Positions 57,610 through 64,000 of a stretch of 64,000 nt of DNA are shown here, in pieces. The stretch covers positions 46,333,937-46,397,936 of the forward strand of contig NC_080064.1 in the NCBI RefSeq assembly GCF_949987535.1, given 5' to 3'. This DNA comes from Balaenoptera acutorostrata (lineage: Eukaryota; Chordata; Mammalia; Artiodactyla; Balaenopteridae). The notes below the pieces were generated by a model. The model saw only the letters and a list, made by a program, of their open reading frames with translations. It was not told where the DNA came from and made no database searches. The first letter of the stretch is position 1. Every line of letters starts with the position of its first letter. The translations under genes and the position numbers were made by a program.

Positions 57610-60600
57610 GATTACCTCGAAATGGTTCAAAGAACTAAAACTGTAAAACTCTCAGAGGAAAACATCAGCATAAATCTTCATGACCTTGGGTCAGGCAATG
57701 GTTTCTTAGATACGACACAACGCATAAGCAACAAAAGGAAAAATAGGTAAACTGGACTTCATCAAAGGTTAAAAAGTTCTTCAAAAGACACCATTGAGAA
57801 AGTGAAAAGACAGCCCACAGAATGGGAGATAATATTTGTATCATATATCTGTAAGAAACGACAAACAAAGCAACAAACAAAGCCAGATAATATTCGACAG
57901 AGACCATACATGGTCTGCAAAGCCTAAAATATTTACTGTCTGGCCGTTTACAGAAAAAGTTGGCCCCTATTAATCACAATCCTGAGGGTAGGTAGGAGTA
58001 CGATCACCTGGTTTTGGGTAGATTAGCAGGAAAAGGAGATCTAAATTATATTTCTGCCAGATGAAGTAGACTGGTGGTATTTTTCTCGCATGGACTGTAA
58101 TTGTGCAAAAGGCAAAGCCTCTGATAAGTTCTTGGCCTGGGTTTTTCCAGTGTGTTTTCCTAAACCCCAGCCATAACAGAGAGGTTTAAATGCCTCATTG
58201 GCCCTGATGTCAGTCCCTCTACCAAGAATGCCCTCTGTCTTTCATCTGGTTTCTGTCTAAACCCACCTCCTCGATGGGGCAGAATCAGTCACTCCCTTCT
58301 CTGTGTTTCATAGCACTCAGTTCATACTACCAGGCTAACACGTAGACCTTTTTATGTGTCTGTCCCCCTCAGTGGACTATGAGCTCCTTGGGCAGATTTT
58401 AACATTTTTGCTGCCACTGGTCCTGGCACCCAGACATGTGCGGCTTAAATGTTTATTGAACTGAATCCAGCCACTGGTATCCCTTGATATACAGGAGCCT
58501 GGGTTGAATAGAGACCAGAGATAGCTATTTAGGATCAGACTGGGGTAACAAGCGGAGGCAAGTTCTCTAGAGCTGATGCATCTGAATTTCATTTTCAGCG
58601 AACTGAACAGAGGGATATAAGGAAAGCAAAGTTGAAAGAAAAGAAGGAGCAGAATCAGAATGAGGCTTTACTCCAGGCCATCGTGGTGAGTTCTCAAACT
58701 TTAGGTCCTTCTGGTCTTGTGAAATCCACTAATCCTGAAGCCTACTGGGAACCTTTCTGGGAATGCTTTACCTGAATGAGTTGTACATTTTCTTTCTGCT
58801 TTTGGTGAAGCAGTGTGACATGTCAGACCTTCTGAGTTCAGTCAGCTCTCTCACTTGTATGCATGTGTTGGTTTCAGGTAACATATACTGAATTTAGTAG
58901 CTTTCGGTTAAGCATTATCTAATCTTCACAGTAGCCTTCTGGCGTAGGTCTTCTTGCTCCTGTTTTTGCTAGATGAGCACATAGTCTCAGGGAGATGAAG
59001 AAACCTCACACAGCTAATATGTGTCAGAGCCAGGTCCTTGCTGTCAGCCCCTGTGTTATACTGCATCCTGAGAAAGTGAATTTTTAGGATGTAGCTCTTC
59101 TAACTATAACAACAACACAAAATTCTATCTCCCCTTCCCTCTCTTTACTGCATTTTAAATGAATGTAGTCTGATCTTGCTTTCACAAGTCACTTTGAGCC
59201 TTGGCTACTCAGGGGAGGTAATACTGGCTATGAGATTGTGGGGTAGGTTCTTGGTTTCATTCTTTGCCGAGTTAAATTATGTGCCTATTTAAATTACTTG
59301 TTGACTTTGAGAACATCACAGTTCTAAGATGCACTCCACTAGTCCCTCCGCACAACAAGGAATCTGTTAACACATTAACAGATTAAACAGAAGGGAATAC
59401 TCCAGAGGGATTTGGTCATTTTCTAAAATGTAGAATATTGGAATGCCCAGACATTTGCATACAGACCTTATTTTGGTTCTCTCCTTTAACTCTGCATCTC
59501 AGGCTTCAGTGTACTTAAGAATTAATCTCAAGAGTAATATACACAAAGTCGTATATACTACATTTTAGTGGTTTAAAGCAGGGGTCAGCAAGCTGCAGCC
59601 AGTGGCTTACAGCCCTGCCTGTTTGTGTATGTCTTACCAATGGCTGTTTTCACACTACAGTGGCAGGGTTGAGTAATATCAACAGAGACCATTTGGCCCG
59701 CAAAACCTAAAATATTTCTTATCCGACCCTTTAAGGGAAAGTTTGCCAACCCCTGATTTAGGAGATACCATCAAGGTAATTTTGATTACATGTCATTTTC
59801 CCCTTGTGTGCTAGCCTTAGGAGCCTCCACACAACATACATAAGAGGTGACTCTACTATTCAGACCTTTGATTTATCCTTATTTCTATGAGACAATCAAA
59901 ATTAAGTCAATGTGTGCATTATTTTTATTATCCCATGTCCTAGCTAAATGGAAACGTTTGCCATGTTCGTACATGCCACTCTCTGCATCTTTTCTGTACC
60001 TTTGCACATGCTGTTCCTTGGCTGTTACTTGGGGTAGAATGCCCTTCCCACTCCCCCCACCCCCCAACTTTTCTGCTTTTCAAAGTCATTGTTCAAGGCC
60101 TAGCATCCCCCAGTCCCCTCCAGCCCCCAGGCTGAATTAATTATTCATGGTCTACAGTTCCACAGCTTTACTTCTTACCTTATGTTGTACTTATTACCAT
60201 GTCTAGCTCATGTCTGTGACAGAGTCTAGCACGTGGTAGATGCCCAGTAAAGGTGAGTTAAACAAGTCTCAGGGATAATGAAGACGAATGATGTGTAGAG
60301 CTGGCTCTCAGGGAGCTCGCAGTGTTATGGTTTCCTTGTTTTAGTGAAATGAGTTTGCATCCTTCCACACATAAGGTGTGTGTTTTCTTTTTTTAACCCA
60401 GGCTAGGAACATCAGGCTAGTGTCTGAAGCTGCTGGAGAGGATGAAGATTCAGCCTCAGAAGGTCTCGGTGAGCTCATCCTGAGTGGGCTCACTTCTGAG
60501 AACCTCTACGGAGCCAGGCTGAGTGTAGATGATGGGGGAAGACTGAGCTGGCCTGTGCTCTTTCTGTACCCAGAGTATGCCCAGTCGGACTTCATCTCTG

Positions 60601-61600
60601 CTTTTCACGAGGACTCCAGGTACTTCCTTCCCCAGGAGCCCTCTGCTATGCTTGCATGCTGTTCCCTGCTGTCTCTGCAGGATGGACAGGTGGATTTTTG
60701 GTTGAGGAGGGAAGAGAATAGTTTTAGAGGGTTTTACACAGTCTGGTTGCTATAACCTCTCTATTCCATAGCTGATTTCTCCTTTTACTAAGTAGCTTTG
60801 CAGTAACAGACCACAGTACAGTGTTTGTCAAGCTCTGGTACTTGTCTCGTGAGAGATGAAATCATTGGAGGTAGTAACTGCATAGAACTGAAGGGTATAT
60901 TTATTAGAAGACATATAACTAGCATTTTTTTTTTTTTTTTTTAAGAAATTCACGTTCTTTTATTTATTTATTTATGACTGTGTTGAGTCTTCGTTTCTGT
61001 GCGAGGGCTTTCTCCAGTTGCGGCGAGTGGGGACCACTCTTCATCGCGGTGCGCGGGCCTCTCACTGTCGCGGCCTCTCTTGTTGCGGAGCACAGGCTCC
61101 AGACGCGCAGGCTCAGTAATTGTGGCTCACGGGCCCAGTTGCTCCGTGGCATGTGGGATCTTCCCAGACCGGGACTCGAACCCGTGTCCCCTGCATTGGC
61201 AGGCAGATTCTCAACCACTGCGCCACCAGGGAAGCCCCATAACTAGCAATTTTAACATGTGATTTCATAGGGTTAATGCTTAGAATGTGGCTGAATATAA
61301 GAATGTTGTTAATCCTGAGTCAGTTTAAAGAGAATTACTATGTCATAATAGGACAAGTGATACACACATTTTGGGCACTGCTGTCAAAATGGATTAAGCC
61401 TGCATTTCATGATTTATACGTTCTTGATATCTCTGTGAATTGGTGTCCAGGGCATGGGATGTAGGAAAACAGATTATGAGTTATTGATACCCAGAAAGTA
61501 CATGTTATATCGCCTTAGGTTTATTGATCATCTAATGGTGATGTTTGGTGAAACGCCCTCTTGGGATTTAGAGCAAAAATACTGCCCTGATAATTTAGAG
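37393..61600 (+). CDS. TTC4: TTC4, tetratricopeptide repeat protein 4, HSP90 co-chaperone (partial; 8 exons listed separately)
   Basis: TTC4 is the mammalian orthologue of yeast Cns1. It is a cytosolic and nuclear co-chaperone that docks on the C-terminal EEVD tails of HSP90 and HSP70 through three TPRs. Eight exons give 327 codons with intact phase. The human protein is 387 residues, so about 60 C-terminal residues lie beyond the window. The five carboxylate-clamp residues are visible: Lys83 and Asn87 (KDEGN), Asn123 (SNRAAA), and Lys152 and Arg156 (KAIVR). After the TPRs come a charged helix (about 190-225) and the start of the C-terminal Cns1/TTC4 domain (PVLFLYPEYAQSDFISAF). The start at 37393 is chosen because it matches the human N-terminus and has G at -3 and +4. 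MROH7 is directly upstream on the same strand. Confidence 0.98.
37529..37570. repeat. (TG)n microsatellite in TTC4 intron 1
   Basis: About 17 TG units run into CGCGCG, starting about 25 bases after the exon 1 donor and still within the CpG island. It is likely length-polymorphic. TG followed by CG alternation can adopt Z-DNA. Confidence 0.95.
37725..37925 (+). repeat. MIR remnant in TTC4 intron 1
   Basis: GGAGTCAAACCTGTGACTCCACC, TTATTTCACCTATCTGAGCCC and AAGTGCCAGGAACATACGAGC. Confidence 0.78.
38146..38263 (+). CDS. TTC4: TTC4 exon 2
   Basis: This 118-base exon has acceptor cttaacaacctccag and donor gtatct. It is phase 0 in and phase 1 out. It encodes residues 38-76, EFEKIPLFMKKAPSEIDPQE then NPDLACLQSIIFDEERSPE. 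This is the conserved acidic leader preceding the first TPR. Confidence 0.98.
38744..39105 (+). mobile_element. CHR-2-type SINE, full length (TTC4 intron 2)
   Basis: GGCTTCCCTGGTGGCATAGTGG to AACGAAGACCCAACGCAGCC plus (ATAAATA)n. Flanking ctctc-type duplication is weak. Confidence 0.96.
39401..39562 (+). CDS. TTC4: TTC4 exon 3 (TPR1 and start of TPR2)
   Basis: This 162-base exon has acceptor ttctcttttttgcag and donor gtaatt. Two leading bases complete Glu77. It carries the first TPR, with clamp residues Lys83 and Asn87 in FKDEGNDYF, and the first helix of TPR2 with Asn123 in YSNRAAAQYYL. It ends in phase 1. Confidence 0.98.
40400..41050. repeat. MIR-type and other old remnants in TTC4 intron 3
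   Basis: CCTCATTTTACATAGGCCCAGAGAGG (40435), TTCTTGTTCCGTGCTAGGCACTGG (40550), TTACTGTGTGCTAGGCACTGCAC (40655) and an antisense MIR at 40850-41020. Confidence 0.65.
41370..42560 (-). mobile_element. Old antisense L1 fragments in TTC4 intron 3
   Basis: Antisense L1 text in two overlapping runs (41370-41640 and 41930-42560), with the typical statements of tail-end L1 such as TTGTTGGGTCAAAGTGTATG and CTCCATATGCTTACTAGCC. A hAT-like element lies between them at 41650-41830. Confidence 0.65.
41655..41832. mobile_element. hAT-like transposon, inside antisense L1
   Basis: TTGGCAAACTGTGACTCACAGGCCACATCTGG to ATTTTGCTGACCCCCGGG, a degraded full-length relative of 59579-59755. Confidence 0.7.
42648..42727. 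mobile_element. Mariner-type palindromic MITE, 80 bp
   Basis: TTGGGTTGGCCAAAAAGTTCGTTCAGG and its near-perfect inverted copy meet at a short spacer. TA dinucleotides lie at both ends (42646-42647 and 42728-42729), as expected for Tc1/mariner insertion. Confidence 0.92.
42857..42934 (+). CDS. TTC4: TTC4 exon 4 (TPR2/TPR3)
   Basis: This 78-base exon has acceptor aatggtgttttgttag and donor gtaagt, and is phase 1 at both ends. It encodes NFRSALNDVTAARKLKPCHL then KAIVR, including the third-TPR clamp residues Lys152 and Arg156. Confidence 0.98.
42935..44360 (+). other. TTC4 intron 4, mostly unique sequence
   Basis: AT-rich sequence with MIR-like traces at 43670-43760 and 43970-44110. I see no gene, RNA or intact mobile element. 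Confidence 0.6.
44361..44485 (+). CDS. TTC4: TTC4 exon 5 (TPR3 and following helix)
   Basis: This 125-base exon has acceptor tgctgggttctacag and a slightly unusual donor gttggt. It completes Gly157 and encodes ALCHLELKNYVEAVNWCDEG then LQIDATEKKLLEMRAKADKL, ending Lys in phase 0. The 14.1-kb intron that follows holds the endogenous retrovirus. Confidence 0.98.
44600..44756 (+). mobile_element. CHR-1-type SINE with (CAA)n tail (TTC4 intron 5)
   Basis: GGGAATTCCCTGGCAGTCCAGTGGTTAGG to GCCAAAACAACAACA. The tail has expanded into a (CAA)n microsatellite at 44708-44752. Flanked by aaacaaaaccc. Confidence 0.95.
45880..47343 (+). mobile_element. Old L1 (left part, split by the retrovirus)
   Basis: Starts with an ORF2-like piece (AGATCAGACAAAATAGACTTCAAGGCAATG) and continues into L1 5' or ORF1-like sequence ending at the retroviral LTR. 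It resumes at 55864. It is heavily mutated. Confidence 0.75.
47344..47775 (-). repeat. 3' LTR of the endogenous retrovirus
   Basis: This 432-base copy is about 80-85% alike by eye to 55471-55863, with insertions near GGTAGGGGAGAAGC that the other copy lacks. On the minus strand it runs TGTGGACAAAG to CAGGCAACA, with AATAAAACTTAATTC near its end as the likely polyadenylation signal. Confidence 0.88.
47933..48566 (-). pseudogene. env remnant of the endogenous retrovirus (transmembrane region)
   Basis: Two overlapping minus-strand frames (48566-48270 and 48331-47933) together look like the C-terminal end of a retroviral envelope. Near the end is a long hydrophobic stretch (FKLFIYTLCLSLLHYNF and following, with LLAILLISCLF), then a short basic tail. 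The frame shifts near 48300, where both frames read a related Tyr-Cys-Asp-Asn or Gln-Tyr-Cys-Asn ending. The position next to the 3' LTR supports the call. It is not an intact gene. Confidence 0.55.
48580..49228 (-). mobile_element. CHR SINE interrupted by a younger CHR-2 SINE
   Basis: The outer element is 48580-48890 plus 49203-49228. The inner one is 48891-49187, with a poly(T) start. The exact 15-base duplication ggcaggcagattctt at 48876-48890 and 49188-49202 marks the inner insertion site. Confidence 0.97.
49229..51119 (-). pseudogene. Retroviral internal region between env remnant and inverted LTR
   Basis: This AT-rich stretch is read on the minus strand. It contains only short frames and one CHR SINE (49851-50262). 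No motif is recognised. It is assigned to the provirus because it lies between its LTRs. Confidence 0.45.
49851..50262 (+). mobile_element. CHR-2-type SINE, full length (inside retrovirus)
   Basis: GGGACTTCCCTGGTGGTGCAGTGG to AACGAAGACCCAATGCAG plus A-rich tail, flanked by aaaagatttcaaaa. It has an extra internal copy of the GAGCCCATGTGCTGCAACTA unit. Confidence 0.96.
51120..51596 (+). repeat. Third LTR of the same family, opposite orientation
   Basis: This 477-base copy is in + orientation (TGCGGATAAAG to CAGTCAACA, with AATAAAACATAATTC), whereas the flanking LTRs are minus. It holds an internal 40-base tandem duplication at 51471-51539. It is most simply a solo LTR from a later insertion of a relative. 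No clear target-site duplication is visible, so a recombination or inversion origin is also possible. Confidence 0.82.
52182..52480 (+). mobile_element. CHR-2 SINE, full length, young-looking (inside retrovirus)
   Basis: GGCTTCCCTGGTGGCGCAGTGGTTGAGAG to AACGAAGACCCAACACAGCC and a clean (ATAA)n tail, flanked by agagcctttttg on both sides. Confidence 0.97.
53136..53460 (-). mobile_element. CHR-2-type SINE (inside retrovirus)
   Basis: TTTTGCCTGCATTGGGTCTTCG to GCCACCAGGGAAACCC, flanked by ctattctgtca on both sides. Confidence 0.95.
53732..53830. repeat. (AT)n-(AC)n compound microsatellite
   Basis: About 18 AT units followed by AC runs interrupted by ACAGACACACACGCATGC, inside the retroviral interior. 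Likely unstable in length. Confidence 0.97.
54228..54345 (+). mobile_element. Short CHR-1-type SINE (inside retrovirus)
   Basis: GGGAATTCCCTGGCGATCCAATGG to GCGGCCAAAATTAAATAAG, flanked by actaaggagttct on both sides. Confidence 0.95.
54800..54832. repeat. (AC)n-(CCCA)n microsatellite
   Basis: ACACACACACACAC followed by four CCCA-type units. Confidence 0.93.
55471..55863 (-). repeat. 5' LTR of the endogenous retrovirus
   Basis: This 393-base copy on the minus strand runs TGTGGACAAAG to CAGTTGACA and carries AATAAAACATAATTC. Immediately inside it on the minus strand is TTTTGGTGACCACAAATGG, in the position expected of a tRNA primer-binding site. I cannot assign the tRNA from memory. Confidence 0.88.
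56831..57135 (-). mobile_element. CHR-type SINE inserted in old L1
   Basis: TTTTTGGCTGCGTTAGGTCTTAG to CCACCAGGGAAGTCCC, flanked by the exact duplication tcatggatcagatctt. Confidence 0.96.
57583..57609. repeat. (AC)n microsatellite in L1
   Basis: About 12 AC units starting from an AT-rich L1 ORF2 context. Confidence 0.95.
57885..57970. mobile_element. hAT-like transposon fragment
   Basis: CAGAGACCATACATGGTCTGCAAAGCCTAAAATATTTACTGTCTGGCC matches the right half of the element at 59579. No terminal repeats are kept. Confidence 0.65.
58195..58470 (+). mobile_element. L2 3' end before TTC4 exon 6
   Basis: AGAATGCCCTCTGTC, CACCTCCTCGATGGGG, GTGGACTATGAGCTCCTTGGGCAG and ATGTTTATTGAACTGAAT are L2 3' text. 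Confidence 0.8.
58599..58685 (+). CDS. TTC4: TTC4 exon 6 (charged linker helix)
   Basis: This 87-base exon has acceptor aatttcattttcag and donor gtgagt, and is phase 0 at both ends. It encodes RTEQRDIRKAKLKEKKEQNQ then NEALLQAIV. This Lys/Glu-rich helix links the TPR domain to the C-terminal domain. The final Val is a Lys in the human protein as I recall it. Confidence 0.97.
59579..59755. mobile_element. hAT-like non-autonomous transposon
   Basis: Terminal inverted repeats CAGGGGTCAGCAA and TTTGCCAACCCCTG bound 177 bases. Internal text AACCTAAAATATTTCTTATC recurs in relatives at 57885-57970 and 41660-41830. Confidence 0.75.
59990..60265 (+). mobile_element. L2 3' end in TTC4 intron 6
   Basis: CCTTTGCACATGCTGTTCCTTGGC, AATGCCCTTCCCACTCC and AGTCTAGCACGTGGTAGATGCCCAGTAAA are L2 3' text. 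Confidence 0.8.
60402..60619 (+). CDS. TTC4: TTC4 exon 7 (start of C-terminal domain)
   Basis: This 218-base exon has acceptor tctttttttaacccag and donor gtactt. It is phase 0 in and phase 2 out. It encodes ARNIRLVSEAAGEDEDSASE, an acidic linker, then GRLSWPVLFLYPEYAQSDFI and SAFHEDS. Compared with my memory of human TTC4 there is one extra residue in RLVSEAA. Confidence 0.97.
60918..61237 (-). mobile_element. CHR-2 SINE, full length (TTC4 intron 7)
   Basis: T-rich tail, ATGACTGTGTTGAGTCTTCG to CCACCAGGGAAGCCCC, flanked by ataactagca(t/a)tttt on both sides. Confidence 0.96.
61519..61600 (+). CDS. TTC4: TTC4 exon 8 (last in window)
   Basis: This 82-base exon has acceptor atgttatatcgccttag and donor gtaaga. 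One leading base completes Arg300. It then encodes FIDHLMVMFGETPSWDLEQK and YCPDNLE, ending in phase 0. The next exon, which should begin close to VYFEDED in human, is not in 61601-64000. Confidence 0.97.
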
Positions 61601-61684
61601 GTAAGAGAAGTTTTATTTTGTTCCTCTATGGGAATTGGGGTGGGGAGGAACAGGGGGTGCAGTGAGGTTTCACTGCCTTTTTAA

Positions 61685-62329
61685 AAAAAATTGTGGTAAA
61701 ATATAAAAAACATAAAATTTATCATTTTAAGTGCACAGTTCAGTAGTGTTAAGTACATTCACGTTGTTGTACAACCATCACCACCATCTGTCTCCGTTTT
61801 CATCATCCTAAACTGAAACTCCATGCCCATTAATCAGTAACTCCCTATTTTCCCTTCCCCTCAGCCCATAGCATCCACCCTGCTACTTTCTGTCTCTGAA
61901 TTTATCTCTCATATAAGTGGAATCATACAATATTTGTCCTTTTGTATGTGGCTCATTTCACTTGGTGTAATGTCTTTTAAGAATCATCATGTGTAGCATG
62001 GGTCAGAATCTTATTCTTTTTTAAGGCTGAATAACATTCCATTGTTGCAACTTGAAAAAAAAAATCACAACTTTACAGAACAAAGAATTTGTCTTCTAAC
62101 TATTTGAGAGTAAGATGCCAACTGATGCCCCATCACTCCTGAATACTTAAGTGTCTATTTCCTGCAAAAAGGACATTTTCTTTCATGATTCCAATCAATC
62201 ATCAAAATCAGGAAATTATCTTTGATACACTCTTGCCAGCTAATCCTCACACTCCATCAGTTTTCACAAATTTTCCCCCAGTAATGTTGTTGGTTTTTTT
62301 TGGCACACACTACCAATTAAAAAAAAATT
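61685..62329 (-). mobile_element. Old L1-type 3' sequence fragments
   Basis: Two old repeat pieces. The AAATTTATCATTTTAAGTGCACAGTTCAGTAGTGTTAAG type (61685-62055) is also present at 24270. The piece at 62090-62290 is the ATCAAAATCAGGAAATTA type also seen at 1650. The orientation call is tentative. Confidence 0.65.
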
Positions 62330-63767
62330 TCTTTTAATTGAAGTATAGTTGATTTACAGTATTGTGTTAGTTTCAGGTGTACAGCAGTGATTCAATTATA
62401 TTTTTTCAGATTCTTTTCCGTTATAGGTTATTATAAGATATTGAATATAGTTCCCTGTGCTGTACAGTAAATCTTTGTTGCTTATCTATTTTATGTGTAG
62501 TAGTCTGTATCTGTTAATCCCATACTCCTAATTTATCCTCCCCACCCCCCCACTTTGGTAACCATAAGATTGTTTTCTGTGTCTGTGAGTCTTTTTCTAT
62601 TTTGTATGTAGATTTATTGGTATTATTTTTAGATTCCACACATAATGATATCATACAATATTTGTCTTTGTCTGACTTACTTCATTAAGTATACTATTCT
62701 CTAGGTCCATCCATGTTGCTGCAAAAGGCAATATTTTATTCTTTTTAATGGCTGAGTAATATTCCATTGTGTATATATACCGCATCTTCTTAAGCCAGTC
62801 ATCTGTTAATGGGCACTTGGGTTGTTTCCATTCTTGGCTATTATAAATAGTGCTGCTGTGAACATTGGTGTGCATGTATCTTTTTGAGTTAGAGTTTTCT
62901 CTGAACATATGCCCAGGAGTGGGATTGTTGGATCATATAGTAACTCTATTTTTAGTTTTCTAAGGAACCTCCATACTGTTTTCCATAGTGGCTGCACCAA
63001 TTTACATTCCCACCAACAGTGTAGAAGGGTTCCCTTTTCTCCACACCCTTTCCAGCATTTATTATTTGTAGACTTTTTAATGATGGCCATTCTGACTGAT
63101 ATGTGGTGATACCTCATTGTGGTTTTTGATTTGCATTTCTTTAATACTTAACGATGTTGAGCATCTTTTCATGTCCCCGTTGGCCATCTGTACGTCTTCT
63201 TTGGAGAAATGTCTATTTGGGTCTTCTGCCTATTTTTGATTGGGTTTGATACTGAGTCGTATCAGCTGTTTGTATATTTTGGATATTAACCCTTTGTCAG
63301 TTGCATCATTTGCAAATATTTTCTCCTATTCTATAGGTTGTCTTTTCATTTTGTTGATGGTTCCCTTTGCTGTGCAAAAGCTTTTAAGTTTGATTAGGTC
63401 CCATTTGTTTATTTTTGGTTTTATATTTTGGCCTTGGGAGACTTAAGAAAATATTGCTACGATTTGTGTCAGAGAATGTTTTGCCTGTGTTCTCTTCTAG
63501 GAGTTTTATGGTGTCATGTTTTATATTTAGATCTGAAAACCATTTTGGGTTTATTTTTGTATATGATGTGAGGGACTGTTCTAATTTCATTGATTTACAT
63601 GTAACTGTCCAGCTTTCCTCAACACTATTTGCTGAAGAAACTGTCTTCTCCATTGTATATTCTTGCATCCTTTGTCGTAGATTAATTGACTGTAGGTGTG
63701 TGGGTTTATTTCTGGGCTCTCTATTCTGTTCCATTAAGCTCTATGTCTGTTTTTGTGCCAGTACAGT
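62330..63767 (-). mobile_element. L1 3' half, antisense, 5' truncated by SINE
   Basis: On the minus strand this carries the C-terminal part of L1 ORF2 in broken frames (63734-63384, 63117-62806, 62908-62651). It includes the [20 protein letters not shown] and MEYYSAIKKNKILPFAATWM signatures, then an L1 3' UTR ending about 62330. Frameshifts make it inactive. A CHR SINE interrupts it at 63768 and the window ends before its continuation. Confidence 0.93.
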
Positions 63768-64000
63768 GCTGTTTTTTGTTTTGTTTTGTTTTGTTTTATT
63801 TTTGGCTGCGTTGGGTCTTAATTGCTGCACACAGGCTTTCTCTAGTTGTGTTGGGCGGGGGCTACTCTTCCTTGCAGTGCGTGGGCTTCTCATTGCAGTG
63901 GCTTCTCTTGTTGCGGAGCATGGGCTCTAGGTGCACAGTCTTCAGTAGTTGTAGCATGCGGGCTCAGTAGTTGTGGCTCACAGGCTCTAGAGCTCAGGCT
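63768..64000 (-). mobile_element. CHR-2-type SINE running off the window
   Basis: (TTTTG)n tail then TTTTTGGCTGCGTTGGGTC. It splits the antisense L1 and is cut by the window end before its head. Confidence 0.95.

Larger units (their letters stand above)
55864..57870 (+). mobile_element. Old L1 (right part) with ORF1 and ORF2 remnants
   Basis: 55864-56490 reads like L1 ORF1 (CAACCAAGAATTCTATATCCAGC and similar). From about 56500 it switches to ORF2 reverse-transcriptase sequence, so a large internal segment is deleted. 57140-57870 is further ORF2 (TTCACATGGAAATTCAAGGGACC, AATGGGAGATAATATTTG). A CHR SINE interrupts it at 56831-57135. Confidence 0.85.
58686..60401 (+). other. TTC4 intron 6
   Basis: Holds a MIR trace (58900-59060), the hAT-like element (59579) and an L2 end (59990). 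The rest shows nothing recognisable. Confidence 0.6.

Noticed and set aside
62651..63117. Reverse-transcriptase gene
   Set aside because: This is the frameshifted C-terminal end of L1 ORF2, 5' truncated and inactive.

Overview
This is mammalian nuclear DNA, almost certainly from a whale or dolphin. The main evidence is about 18 copies of tRNA-derived SINEs of the CHR type. These have a GGCTTCCCTGGTGG-type head, a GGTTCGAGCCC B box and a tail ending in AACGAAGACCCAACACAGCC plus (AAATA)n. Many copies are still flanked by clear target-site duplications. Old L1, L2, MIR and MER-type repeats fill most of the remaining non-coding sequence.

Two genes lie in tandem on the + strand. From about 3.5 to 34.4 kb are 20 exons (18 firm, 2 tentative) of MROH7, a HEAT-repeat protein of the maestro family. 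The large N-terminal exons lie left of the window. The last exon or exons are not visible and may lie in the 200-N assembly gap at 35893-36092. From 37.4 kb onwards are the CpG-island promoter and first eight coding exons of TTC4, a TPR co-chaperone of HSP90 (orthologue of yeast Cns1). About 60 C-terminal codons lie beyond the right edge. The order MROH7 then TTC4 matches human 1p32.3, where MROH7-TTC4 read-through transcripts are known. All firm exons are open, have GT/AG borders, and keep phase from exon to exon, so both genes look intact where visible.

Layout: 1-2.3 kb, nested SINEs and old L1. 3.5-34.4 kb, GC-rich MROH7 exons separated by introns with MIR, L2, L1 and CHR elements, including an isolated CpG island at 4.2-4.8 kb that no recognised exon explains. 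34.4-37.1 kb, intron or intergenic DNA, assembly gap and L2. 37.15-37.65 kb, TTC4 CpG island. 37.4-61.6 kb, AT-rich TTC4 body. The 14-kb TTC4 intron 5 (44.5-58.6 kb) carries an old L1 split by a decayed endogenous retrovirus on the minus strand (47.3-55.9 kb). That retrovirus is itself interrupted by five SINE sites and by a third LTR in opposite orientation. 61.7-64 kb, L1-derived sequence and a SINE running off the edge.

I found no undescribed biological system. The observations most worth following up are the unexplained CpG island with an X-box-like motif, a probable L1 3' transduction at 25.9-27.1 kb, the inverted third LTR in the retrovirus, the missing MROH7 3' end, and a reading-phase break near the MROH7 micro-exon.
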